Positions 16,665-24,868 of a stretch of DNA of 64,000 nt are shown here, piece after piece. The stretch is from contig NZ_BCRO01000012.1 in assembly GCF_001552635.1 (NCBI RefSeq), forward strand, positions 1-64,000, in the 5' to 3' direction. The position numbers and the translations under genes are program-made. Positions within the stretch are counted from its first letter, which is position 1. Each line of letters opens with the position of its first letter. The notes under the pieces are model-generated. The model was given only the letters and a program-made list of their open reading frames with translations. It made no database searches and had not been told where the DNA came from. The DNA comes from Actinomadura hibisca NBRC 15177 (GTDB taxonomy: Bacteria > Actinomycetota > Actinomycetes > Streptosporangiales > Streptosporangiaceae).

Positions 16665-17732
16665 TCAGGTCTCCGCCGCCAGGACCGGCTGATCCTCCGG
16701 TTCCAGCGCGTCGATCAGGGCGTCCACCACGGCGGTGGTGGAGTGCCGCCCGCCGAGGTCGGCCGTGCGAACACCCTGCCGCCCGAGCGCCTCCAAGCCC
16801 CGCTCCACCATCCGCACGGCCCCGGCACACCCCGCGTGCCGCTCGGCGACCATCGCCGCCGCGCGCACGGTGGCGGTCGGGTTGACGGCGTCCCTGCCCT
16901 CCAGGTCGTCGGCCGAGCCGTGCACCGTCTGGTACTCGGCGAGCCCGGCGGCGTCCGGGTGTAGATAGATGTTCTCGGTGCAGCGGTTCTCCTGGCGCTC
17001 GGAACCGAACCGGTCGAGCAGCACCACGTGCATGATGTCGGCCCACTCGTTGCCCGCGATGATCACAGAACGGGGAGGCGGCCCCTTCTCGATGAGATCG
17101 CGGTTCACCGTGTCGGGCTGGCACAGGCGGACGCGGACGCCGTGCCGCTCGGCGGCGGCGGCGACCCACTCGTCCAGCGCACCGTCGAGCAGGTGGAACT
17201 TGTAGGCCATGACGATCTCGTCGACCCCGCCGTCGGGCCACTGCCGCCGCGCGCGCTCGACCGCGAAGGCGACGACCTTCTCGGTGATCTCCCGGCTGAA
17301 GGTCATGGTGCGGACGAGCGCGCCGGGTATATGGACATTTTCCCCGGTGTAGAACCCCTGTGCCGCATCCCGCACCAGCAGCAGGGAAACATCCCGATCC
17401 GCCACGAGGTCGACCTTCACCCCCTGCAAACGCTGGCGCACGAGATAAAGCGACTGGGCGTTGATGGCCGTACGAAAAACAGCCGTCGTACCCAGCGCCG
17501 CCTGCGTCCGGCAGAAATCGGTGTAGTGGTCCGCGTCATTCCGGGTGACCTCCCGGATGCGCTCGATTCCCGCACCGCCCAGCGACGAGTACGAGTGGTA
17601 GACCCTTTCCGACCGGACGATACCGACATCGGCCGAGAAAACGTCGGCGACACGACCCAGCACACGTTCGAAGACGGCCGCGAGCTCGGGGCCCGTCCCC
17701 CGGCCGACGGCGAGTCCGATGACCGCTCCCAC
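16665..17732 (-). CDS. isocitrate/isopropylmalate dehydrogenase family protein
   Basis: A 355-residue oxidoreductase-like protein of the beta-decarboxylating dehydrogenase family. It retains the C-terminal hallmark VHGSADDLEGRDAVNPTATV (compare HGSAPDIAGKGIANP in LeuB) and a diverged metal/substrate loop (GNEWADIMHVVLLDRFGSE). The rest departs strongly from leucine or TCA-cycle enzymes, and no leu genes are near, so a secondary-metabolic 2-hydroxyacid substrate is likely. The start GTG 17732 has AAGGAG five bases upstream. Confidence 0.88.
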   Translation of the reverse strand: MGAVIGLAVGRGTGPELAAVFERVLGRVADVFSADVGIVRSERVYHSYSSLGGAGIERIREVTRNDADHYTDFCRTQAALGTTAVFRTAINAQSLYLVRQRLQGVKVDLVADRDVSLLLVRDAAQGFYTGENVHIPGALVRTMTFSREITEKVVAFAVERARRQWPDGGVDEIVMAYKFHLLDGALDEWVAAAAERHGVRVRLCQPDTVNRDLIEKGPPPRSVIIAGNEWADIMHVVLLDRFGSERQENRCTENIYLHPDAAGLAEYQTVHGSADDLEGRDAVNPTATVRAAAMVAERHAGCAGAVRMVERGLEALGRQGVRTADLGGRHSTTAVVDALIDALEPEDQPVLAAET

Positions 17733-17791
17733 CTGCGCTCCTTCGTCGGGGGTCGGCCCCGCGGTCGCGGGGCCGACGGGACGGGTGCGGC

Positions 17792-18319
17792 TCAGCCCGC
17801 GGCGACCAGCCGGTCACCGGCGATGCCGGCCTTGTCGGGGCTGTAGTAGTCCTTGATCCCGGAGATCCAGACCGAACGCTTGATCCGGTCGCCGGACACC
17901 GGCCCGAACGCGTCGAACAGCGCGTCGATGTTGGCCGGCTCGAAGCCGATGGCCGTCATGAGATCGGTGAACCGCTCCCGCTCGACCAGCCCGTCCCCAT
18001 CCGGATCGCCCAGCGCGGCGAGGGCCTCGGCGAACTCGGCGATGGCGGCGTCGAAGCGCTCGGGGGACAGCACGCAGGCGCGGAACTCCTCGAAGGTGAT
18101 CTGCCCGTCGCGGTTGGCGTCGAGCTCGGCGGCGAGCGTCATCCAGTAGTTGCGGAAGGCGGCCTGCATCGCCGCCCTGGCCGCCTCCCCGGAGTCGGAC
18201 GCGGCGGCGACCACGCGGGCCGCCATGAGGTCGAAGTCCGCGGGTTCGAGGTTCCCGCTGCCGTCCGCGTCGAAGAGGGAGAAGATGAGCCGCACGCGCT
18301 CGATGGCCGCCTGTTGCAT
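17792..18319 (-). CDS. EF-hand calcium-binding protein (calerythrin-like)
   Basis: A 175-residue cytoplasmic protein with three clear EF-hand loops: DADGSGNLEPAD (17-28), DANRDGQITFEE (about 79-90) and DPDGDGLVERER (about 113-124). A fourth site near the C-terminus is degenerate. This spacing resembles actinobacterial calerythrin/CabC sarcoplasmic-type proteins. ATG 18319 is chosen because a longer frame lacks a ribosome site. It is the first gene of an operon with a dehydrogenase-like enzyme, a hydrolase and a methyltransferase, so calcium may regulate or buffer that pathway. Confidence 0.9.
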   Translation of the reverse strand: MQQAAIERVRLIFSLFDADGSGNLEPADFDLMAARVVAAASDSGEAARAAMQAAFRNYWMTLAAELDANRDGQITFEEFRACVLSPERFDAAIAEFAEALAALGDPDGDGLVERERFTDLMTAIGFEPANIDALFDAFGPVSGDRIKRSVWISGIKDYYSPDKAGIAGDRLVAAG

Positions 18320-18708
18320 CGTTGCCGCCTTTCCATTGACCGCCACACGAAGTGGAAGCGGAAATCGGGTACCGACCCGCGGCAACTATAAGCAGCCGGT
18401 GAAGCGAAAACCAAGAGCCCAGCGGACTTCTTGACCATTCACAAAAACGACCAAAACCACGAACACGAAAAACGAAACAACCCCCGCCGGAGCACTCCAA
18501 CAAAGGTCATTCCACACCCAAAGCGCCGACATGCCCATCAACCAACATGACGCCAAACACACTGAAATCTCCGAGCAAGCCGCGCACTCCGTCACTCGAT
18601 CACACGACCCCAGCGCGCCCCTTCACACTGTCGGGCCAGCCGACACGGAACCGAGGAACCCGAGGGCTCCGGCGGCGGCGCCGGACGTCTGAGCAGATCA
18701 CCCGCGCT
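18320..18708. other. intergenic region with no convincing gene
   Basis: 389 bases, markedly A- and C-rich on the plus strand (18411-18560), between the DUF4407 gene end and the EF-hand gene start. It holds the likely EF-hand promoter. A 69-codon hydrophobic minus-strand frame (18386-18595) has no ribosome site and overlaps that promoter, so it is not called. Confidence 0.6.
18385..18414 (-). promoter_or_regulatory. candidate promoter of the EF-hand operon
   Basis: On the minus strand TTGGTT (18409-18414) and TATAGT (18385-18390) are separated by 18 bases, a fair primary-sigma-factor promoter. Transcription would start near 18378, giving a leader of about 60 bases before the EF-hand ATG. Confidence 0.5.
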
Positions 18709-20055
18709 TCATTCGGGTGCTGGGCCAGGATTGCCCTTGAGCCGGGCGGCGAGCTCTCGGATCTGCTGTTTGCGCTGCTCCTCCTGGTTGTTGCGATCCT
18801 CGGCCTCGTGGTGTTCCCGGCGCAGACGGCGGTCGCGCTCATGCTCGTCCAGCAGGCGAAGGGCGTCGAGCCGAGCCTGGACGTTCTGCGTCTTGGCGTG
18901 CTTGAGAAAGACCTCGTGCGTCTCCATGTCGGCGGCGGCGTGGTCGGCCACCTGGCGGTCGTAGGTGCTGAGTCCCGAGAGGCGTTTGGTCAGGATCGGC
19001 ATGCAGTCCAGAGTGATCAGCGCGATGCGGAGCAGCCAGACGAAGAGGAAGACCATCAGGCTCTCGCCCTGGAGGGCCAGCAGCGCGTCGTCCTCCTCCA
19101 GGATGCCGATCTTGCCCTCGGGTCGGGGCAGCTGTTTGTCGATCTCTCGGGCGATCTCGGTCGAGTAGCCGGCATTGACCGTGCCCTGGGCCTCGACGGC
19201 GTTCTTGCTCTTGGTCTGGAGCTCGGCGAGCTGGGCCCGCCGCTCCGGGAGCTTGGAGGTGCGCAGGAGCGCCGCCCGCTCGCTCCGGATCTGGCGGCAG
19301 TTCGGTCCCTCGCCGACGACGCCCGTGGTCTCGTCACCGACGCGCTCGCCGCCGCATTCGGCGTGCCCCAGCCGCTCCAGCCTTTGCAGCGCGGCCATGT
19401 CCTTGTCGATGGCCGTCGACAAGGTCGACACCTGCGCGCCGAGCGACGTCACCGTGGTCGTCGCGGCCGCCGGATCGGTGCTGACGGTGATGAGCAGCTT
19501 CCGTTCCTGGCACGACTTGACGTCCTTGGCGGGGAGCTCCCGGTAGGGAACGGGATTGCAGGCGGTCAGCGCGCTGAGCTTGGTCGCCCGTTCCATCCGC
19601 CGGTCCTCGGCCACCTGCCGGTGGATCGCGGGCTCGAACATCTTGATCAGTAGCGGCTCGGCCACCACGAACCCCAGCACGACGGCCAGCAGGACCCGGG
19701 TGAGGAACACTCCGCGGCTGCTCTGCGTTCCGTGCGCGCTGGCGATCAGCCACCGGTCCACCGAGAAGATGATCCAGCCCCAGAACCCGGCGGCCAGCAG
19801 GTCCACCGGGAGCGGGGCGTCCGCGAACTTCTGCATCATGACGAACATGGACACGGCGGCGAGGGCGCCCGCGTTGATCACGATCAGGGCCATCGCGGTG
19901 TAACGTCCGCGATCCAGCGGGGCCATGCTCAACACCGACTCGTCCACCCCGATCAGCGAACGAAGCCACACGCCAGGCCCCTTAGGACCGCGCACCGGAC
20001 GCCGAGGCGGCTCCCCCTCGATCCCGAGGGCAGGGACTGTCTGGACCGCCGTCAT
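18709..20055 (-). CDS. DUF4407 membrane protein
   Basis: A 448-residue protein matching the DUF4407 layout. Membrane helices lie near 52-72, 85-105 and 120-140, then a long extracytoplasmic or coiled domain with several Cys residues (LTACNPVPYR, VKSCQERK, HAECGGERV), a further helix near 325-345 (SLMVFLFVWLLRIALITLD), and a charged C-terminal coiled coil. Its ATG overlaps the stop of the SPFH-like gene by one base. It is the last gene of the cyclase-NTPase-SPFH operon and so its likely membrane component. Confidence 0.85.
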   Translation of the reverse strand: MTAVQTVPALGIEGEPPRRPVRGPKGPGVWLRSLIGVDESVLSMAPLDRGRYTAMALIVINAGALAAVSMFVMMQKFADAPLPVDLLAAGFWGWIIFSVDRWLIASAHGTQSSRGVFLTRVLLAVVLGFVVAEPLLIKMFEPAIHRQVAEDRRMERATKLSALTACNPVPYRELPAKDVKSCQERKLLITVSTDPAAATTTVTSLGAQVSTLSTAIDKDMAALQRLERLGHAECGGERVGDETTGVVGEGPNCRQIRSERAALLRTSKLPERRAQLAELQTKSKNAVEAQGTVNAGYSTEIAREIDKQLPRPEGKIGILEEDDALLALQGESLMVFLFVWLLRIALITLDCMPILTKRLSGLSTYDRQVADHAAADMETHEVFLKHAKTQNVQARLDALRLLDEHERDRRLRREHHEAEDRNNQEEQRKQQIRELAARLKGNPGPAPE

Positions 20056-21350
20056 CAGAGGTCTTCCTCCCGGTACGGCATGTCGTCGGCGTCCTCGTGC
20101 TCAGGGGCCGGCCGCGGCGCGGCGGGCCTCTCCGGGACCGGCTCGGCCGCCTCGACCGGCAGGGGCTCCCTGCCGGACTCCGCCGTGGACGGCAGCTCGA
20201 CCCGCTTCCCGGCGGCGAGTTCGGTGAGGATGCCGTCGATCTCCTTGATGCCCCGCTCGTCGAGGTGGCCCTTCCGCACCATCTCCTTGAGGACCTCCAG
20301 CCGCATCATGGTGCCCTGCACCATGGTGTCCCGGGAAAGCTGCGCGTTCTTGACCGAGTCCTCGTAAGCGCGGTCCTCGCGCAACCGTTCCAGCACGTGC
20401 TGCCGGTCGGCCTCCAGTTGGTGGAACTCGGCCAGCTCCTTGGCGCTGATCTCGCCCTGCTCGGCGGCGAGGGCGTAGGCCACCAGGGGCTGGTCGCCCA
20501 CCGCGTCGGTGATCTTCGTGGCCTGGTGGATCCCGAAGTTCGTCTCCAGGGCCCGCCTGCGGTGCGTCGCGGCCTGTGCCGCCTCCTCGTGCCGTTCCCG
20601 CTGCTCCTGCTTCAGCCGGTCGCTGCGGAGCTTGTTGAGCTCCTGCTCGGTGCCCAGCACCTCCAGCCTGAGCTTGTGCAACCTGGTCTCGGTCTCCTCC
20701 AAGGCGTGCGCCCGGTCGTAGGTCCCGTTCCTCGCCAGCCCCGCGAGCCGCTCCTGGTGGTCGAGGTCGTCCCGGACGGCCTTGTCCACGTAGCCCCGGA
20801 CCTCCTCCGGTGCGGGGATCTCGACGTTGTACAGAGTCGCCGTCATCCCAGTGAGCGGAACCGGCACGTAGTGGTTGTACGCCCGCAGTTCGGCGCGCAC
20901 CTCCGTCTGGGCCGCCAGGAAGTCGGCGAGCTTGTGCTTCATCCCCGCCTTGAAGACGTCCTCATGCGCCCTCAGGTACGCGGCCAGGGAGGTTTCGATG
21001 TCGCTGAGCCCGGCCTCCACCACGGCGACCGGGTCGTGGACCCGGCACGTGAAGACGACGACGACGGTGAACTCGCCGCCCTCGGCGGAGGGGATGAAGA
21101 ACTCGACCCTGACCTGCTTGTTCTCGGTCATGTTGACGACGCTCAGGTGCGTCGCCTCCACGACGACCTCGTCGTCCAGGCCCCACCGTCCGTTGTCGAG
21201 CACGTACCGGCCGCCCGAGTGGAACACACGGACCTGGCCCGCCTCCAGGGAGGGGATGTCCGAGGTGTCGCGGCGTCGGGAGCGCAGCCCGAGGAATCCG
21301 GACTTGGACACCGGCGACAGGACCTTCTGCATGCTGATCGGATAGGTCAC
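20055..21350 (-). CDS. SPFH/band-7-like protein with long coiled coil
   Basis: A 431-residue soluble-looking protein. Residues about 25-190 resemble an SPFH/prohibitin-like domain (GQVRVFHSGGRYVL, RVEFFIPSAEGG, FTVVVVFTCRVHDPVAVVEA). A strongly charged coiled coil follows (about 195-300, EETETRLHKLRLEVLGTEQE), then a helical region and a Pro/Glu-rich tail. The start GTG 21350 overlaps the upstream NTPase stop as GTGA. SPFH proteins scaffold membrane microdomains; here it may link the NTPase to the DUF4407 membrane protein. The fold assignment is by eye. Confidence 0.7.
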   Translation of the reverse strand: MTYPISMQKVLSPVSKSGFLGLRSRRRDTSDIPSLEAGQVRVFHSGGRYVLDNGRWGLDDEVVVEATHLSVVNMTENKQVRVEFFIPSAEGGEFTVVVVFTCRVHDPVAVVEAGLSDIETSLAAYLRAHEDVFKAGMKHKLADFLAAQTEVRAELRAYNHYVPVPLTGMTATLYNVEIPAPEEVRGYVDKAVRDDLDHQERLAGLARNGTYDRAHALEETETRLHKLRLEVLGTEQELNKLRSDRLKQEQRERHEEAAQAATHRRRALETNFGIHQATKITDAVGDQPLVAYALAAEQGEISAKELAEFHQLEADRQHVLERLREDRAYEDSVKNAQLSRDTMVQGTMMRLEVLKEMVRKGHLDERGIKEIDGILTELAAGKRVELPSTAESGREPLPVEAAEPVPERPAAPRPAPEHEDADDMPYREEDL

Positions 21351-23476
21351 GCTTGTTCTCCCATACGACGTTGTGCTCGTTCGATGGCCGCGAACAGGGC
21401 GGTTGTCACCGGGGTCACCCCGTTCCGCTGGTTCGCCGGAAGCCCGGCGAAGGCCGTGAAGTCCTTGGCCAGCTCGTCCTGCTGGTCCTTGGTCAGAAGG
21501 TTGCCCAGGAAGTCTCCGAGGCGTTGGGCGATCCGCTCCGGCTCGTCGGTGTGATGCCGCAACGCGTCGAGGTTGGCGTGCAGCGCGGCCAGCGCGGCAT
21601 GCCTGACCGGCCGGTTCACCAGGAGCACCGACCAGGTGTAGCCGATGGCGTCCGCCAGTTCGGGGCGCTCGCAGAGCAGTTGCGCCGCCAGCGGCCGCCC
21701 CTGCGGGTCGTTGGTCTGGTAGACGGCGAGCATCGCCCGCAGCGCCATCCCGTACCTCTCGATCCGGCCGGGGACGCCGCGCAGTTTCCTGATCTTGCTC
21801 TCCAGGAACCGGACGACGCGCACGCGCCCGTCCGCGTCCTCCTGGGACAGGAACAGCCCGCCGAACGCCTCGACGGCGAGCGGTCCCAGTACGACCCCCC
21901 GGTTGCACGCCAGCTGCCAGAGGTTCTTCACGGCCTCGATCGGATAGAGCCGGCCGAGGACCCCCGAGAACGCGATGATCGCGTTGTACTTCTGCCCGGG
22001 CGTGCTGCCCTGCGTGGCCCATCCCGCGGCGACCCGGAGCGCGACCGGCGCCAGGTCCTCGTCGAAGCACATGAACCACAGCACGTGGACGGTCGTCAGC
22101 CGCCTCTGCCGGGCGTGCGAACGGGCCGGCTCGCCCCGCCCCGCCGCGACCGACCACGGGTTCAGGTAGGAGACCTCGACCTCGTCGAAGCTCGACCCGG
22201 CCAGTCTGGCCAGGCCCGCCGCGATGTGGAGGGAGAGCTCCGGCCTGGTCAGGATGTTCTCCAGCCAGATCCGGACCGCGTCCCAGAAGTACTCGTCGAA
22301 CCGCCCCGCCATCTCGGCGAACAGGAAGCGCTGCGCCTCCGGCTCCCGCAGTTCGATCAGCCGCCGGGGCCGCCCGTCGACGATCACCTGCCTGATCCGG
22401 ATCAGCGGGTTCTCCAGCTGCCGCCCTCTGACCTGGGGGAAGGCATCCTCCCTGGGGTACGGCGGTCGATCCGGGGGACGTGCCTCCTGCGCGGACTCCT
22501 CGGGCACCAGCTCCGCCAGCGCGACCTTCAGCAACTCCCGGCACTGCCCGAACCGCCGCTCGGACAGGCCCGGCAGGAACGCCAGCACGGTGATGTCGAG
22601 CACCTGCTCCCGCGTCGGCCCCTGCGCGAACCAGTCGCACACCTGGTCCTTCGCCGCCTCCCGCAGGACCGACGAGATCGCCTTCTCGGGCGGCAGACCC
22701 TGGACGAGCAGGTCCGTGACCTCGATCAGACACGCCATCGTCATGTCCTCGGGCAGCGCCTCGACCACTTTCACGATGTCCACGTCCGCCAGGCCGTCGC
22801 CCGCGTGCTCGCGGACGACCGCCGCCCTGTCCTCGGGCTGCGACCACTCGATCCTGGCGGTCATGGCCGTGCGCCGGCTCTCCTCCGAGGAGGTCACCAC
22901 CAGGAACGAACCCCGCTTGTGCAGTTCTCCCTGGATCCGTTCCCAGTGGTGCTCGGCCTCCTGGTCGAAGGTGCCGAACCAGCCGGGCAGCAGGTAGCCG
23001 GTGTTTCCATTGAACTTGTGGTCGGCCAGCTCTCGCAGGCTCCTGGTCAAGGACAGCCTGACGATCGGCGCCTCTCCGCCGAGCATGCGGACGAGGAGAT
23101 TGACGGCCCCGGTGAGCTTGCCGCTGCCGTCCGGCCCACACAGGGTGACCACGGCGTGCTTTTCTAGTGCCCCGATCGCGGCCTCGAACGGCTCGGGCTT
23201 CACGAAACGGCAGGTCAGCGCGGCGACCCGCTCCCGGGGCATCGGCCCGCTCACCGTCTGGCGGCTGGCCCGGCTCGTCGCCTTGCCAAACCCGAAATTC
23301 GCTCCCGACGCCTCCACGTCGCTGTTGAAAATGTTGATCAGCTGGTTAACCGGGGGATGGTCGGCGGGAGGAGGGACGTCTTCTCGCCCGTCCGCCTCGG
23401 CGGGGTTGCCGACGTGTTGGAAAGGCTGGCCGTCGTCGTCGGTGTGCACGCCTTCGCCGGAGGTCTCCTCGGGCAC
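21347..23476 (-). CDS. large P-loop NTPase with N-terminal GANFGFG motif
   Basis: A 709-residue protein. After a disordered acidic N-terminus, residues about 50-66 (INIFNSDVEASGANFGFG) match the C-terminal end of the preceding cyclase-like protein. A P-loop follows (CGPDGSGKLTGAV, near 113-125), with Leu in place of the usual Ser/Thr after the Lys. No textbook Walker B acid is evident; SFLVVTSSEES may be a sensor-1-like strand. The remaining about 450 residues are helical, perhaps repeats, and unrecognised. It starts three bases after the cyclase stop and overlaps the SPFH gene. A STAND-like or AAA-like switch is plausible but unproven. Confidence 0.75.
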   Translation of the reverse strand: MPEETSGEGVHTDDDGQPFQHVGNPAEADGREDVPPPADHPPVNQLINIFNSDVEASGANFGFGKATSRASRQTVSGPMPRERVAALTCRFVKPEPFEAAIGALEKHAVVTLCGPDGSGKLTGAVNLLVRMLGGEAPIVRLSLTRSLRELADHKFNGNTGYLLPGWFGTFDQEAEHHWERIQGELHKRGSFLVVTSSEESRRTAMTARIEWSQPEDRAAVVREHAGDGLADVDIVKVVEALPEDMTMACLIEVTDLLVQGLPPEKAISSVLREAAKDQVCDWFAQGPTREQVLDITVLAFLPGLSERRFGQCRELLKVALAELVPEESAQEARPPDRPPYPREDAFPQVRGRQLENPLIRIRQVIVDGRPRRLIELREPEAQRFLFAEMAGRFDEYFWDAVRIWLENILTRPELSLHIAAGLARLAGSSFDEVEVSYLNPWSVAAGRGEPARSHARQRRLTTVHVLWFMCFDEDLAPVALRVAAGWATQGSTPGQKYNAIIAFSGVLGRLYPIEAVKNLWQLACNRGVVLGPLAVEAFGGLFLSQEDADGRVRVVRFLESKIRKLRGVPGRIERYGMALRAMLAVYQTNDPQGRPLAAQLLCERPELADAIGYTWSVLLVNRPVRHAALAALHANLDALRHHTDEPERIAQRLGDFLGNLLTKDQQDELAKDFTAFAGLPANQRNGVTPVTTALFAAIERAQRRMGEQA

Positions 23477-23479
23477 GGA

Positions 23480-24211
23480 TCAGCCCCCGAAACCGAAGTT
23501 GGCGCCTCTGGCGTCCACCCGCTCGTGGAACTCGTTGTGCACCGAGGCGGACTGCTTCGGCAGCGAGCCGCCGCTCCTGGCCGTCGGCGCGGGCGCCTCG
23601 TCCGGCGGGATGGCAAGGGTGAGGGAGTGGATGGTCCGGCCCCGCGGGATCCAGAGCCAGGCACGCTCGCTGAACTCCTTGACCTGGACCTTCACCTCGC
23701 GGAAGTCCTTGGGGTCGACGGAGAGCGCGTGCCCGTGCCGAACGATGTCGGTGAAGATCCGGTCAGAGAGCATGACGGCGAGATCGGCCTCGGACTCCTT
23801 GAGGGCGGCGCGTAGCGGGGGGCTGTCGCAGAGCCGGGCGACCTCGACGGGACCCTGACCGCTGCGGCCGTTCACATCGGCGATGGCCGTGCCGTAGTGG
23901 ATGGCCAGCCGGAGCCGGAGGCGGTTCTCCCACGGCGCGTTCCCGTTGCGCCGGTTCAGGAAGGCCGCCAGATAGCGCGGGAAGTCCCCGACCAGGCGTC
24001 CCTCGGCGGTCTGCGGGAGAAGGACCGAGAACTCCCCGTCGCCGGCGCCCTGCCGCTCCCAGTTGTCGCGGTCGAGCCCGGCCGAGGCCGCGGCCTGGTT
24101 CAGGACATCCAGGAGGCCCGTCTGGACATCCGACTGCCGCTGGTCGTCACCGCTCCCGTATCCCATGGCGTCGACCGAGATCATCGGACGCCGCTCGAAT
24201 GCCCCTACCAC
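23480..24211 (-). CDS. divergent class III nucleotidyl-cyclase homologue
   Basis: A 243-residue protein starting at GTG 24211 behind AGGGGGA. Both metal-binding aspartates of class III cyclases are placed correctly: the Asp of ISVDAMGYG and that of GAGDGEFSVLLP. A later HYGTAIADVNGRSGQGPVEV then ARLCDSPPLRAAL corresponds to the catalytic helix region. The adenine-selecting Lys is replaced (QGAGD in place of K-x-x-G-D), and the transition-state Asn is not conserved, so ATP may not be the substrate and activity is uncertain. The C-terminal 17 residues (NEFHERVDARGANFGFG) are shared with the next gene product. Related proteins lie at 34562 and 60709. Confidence 0.8.
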   Translation of the reverse strand: MVGAFERRPMISVDAMGYGSGDDQRQSDVQTGLLDVLNQAAASAGLDRDNWERQGAGDGEFSVLLPQTAEGRLVGDFPRYLAAFLNRRNGNAPWENRLRLRLAIHYGTAIADVNGRSGQGPVEVARLCDSPPLRAALKESEADLAVMLSDRIFTDIVRHGHALSVDPKDFREVKVQVKEFSERAWLWIPRGRTIHSLTLAIPPDEAPAPTARSGGSLPKQSASVHNEFHERVDARGANFGFGG

Positions 24212-24315
24212 CTTTTGTCCCCCTGTCGTGTTGGTGTCGGAAACGGGATCCTTGCACGCCCAGCCCTACGAGAAGCAGTACAAATACCTGTTTCGCCTAG
24301 GTCATCTAAGTCACT

Positions 24316-24345
24316 CCATCATTTGGTATTAGTACCAAATGATGG
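24316..24345. promoter_or_regulatory. perfect 13+13 base palindrome in the divergent spacer
   Basis: CCATCATTTGGTA at 24316-24328 and its exact reverse complement at 24333-24345 flank a four-base TTAG centre. It sits between the cyclase operon (start 24211) and the PycTM-like gene (start 24401), so it could be an operator for both. The nearby Crp/Fnr protein is a candidate ligand. As RNA it would form a strong hairpin, but it has no U-tract. Confidence 0.75.
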
Positions 24346-24400
24346 ATTCGCCCAGGTGGTTCGCTGGTCTCAATCAAAGATCCGCAAGCTGGGAGGGAAA

Positions 24401-24868
24401 GTGGACTCCGAATCCATCGCCCCCGGTCCCGCGCACGACGCGACGGTCGCCCTGACCGCGGTGGGGACCTTCCAGAACTACCTGCAGCACGCCGACGCGA
24501 AGGTCTCGGTCCTGTCCGCGGTGCTCGCGGGCTCGGTAGGGGCGATGCTGAGCGCTGCCGACGGCACTTCCGCCGCCTTCGCCCTCCTCTATCTGGCCGC
24601 GTTCCTCGGCGCGGGCTTCCACCTCATCCAAGCGCTCCGGCCACGCCTCGATGACGATCCCGTGACCAGCGCGTTCGGCATCATGGGGATCGGTGAACAC
24701 CTCCCGGCCGACGCTGACGCCCAGCGGGACGAAGCGTGGGCGATGGCCCGCATCCTCGCCGGAGTGGCCGCGCTGAAACACCGCCATGTGGCCCGGGCGG
24801 TCCCCTGGACGGCGGCGTCCGTCGTACTGGCCGTCACCGAGGTCCTCTGGGTTTCGATCACCGGCTGA
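24401..24868 (+). CDS. PycTM-like (DUF5706-type) membrane effector candidate
   Basis: A 155-residue membrane protein from GTG 24401, with GGGAGG four bases upstream. An amphipathic helix with FQNYLQHADAKVSVLSAVLA (about 22-41) matches the ADxK pattern of the Pycsar effector family (DUF5706). Two membrane helices follow (about 36-75) and a third at the C-terminus (about 133-153). In Pycsar, PycTM depolarises the membrane on binding a cyclic pyrimidine nucleotide made by the neighbouring cyclase. Here a cyclase homologue is divergent 190 bases away. The gene ends with an 11-base overlap with the Crp/Fnr gene. Confidence 0.72.
   Translation: MDSESIAPGPAHDATVALTAVGTFQNYLQHADAKVSVLSAVLAGSVGAMLSAADGTSAAFALLYLAAFLGAGFHLIQALRPRLDDDPVTSAFGIMGIGEHLPADADAQRDEAWAMARILAGVAALKHRHVARAVPWTAASVVLAVTEVLWVSITG

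Noticed and set aside
18386..18595. 69-codon hydrophobic frame before the EF-hand operon
   Set aside because: No ribosome site, overlaps the likely promoter, and its hydrophobicity follows from the A/C-rich composition of the opposite strand.
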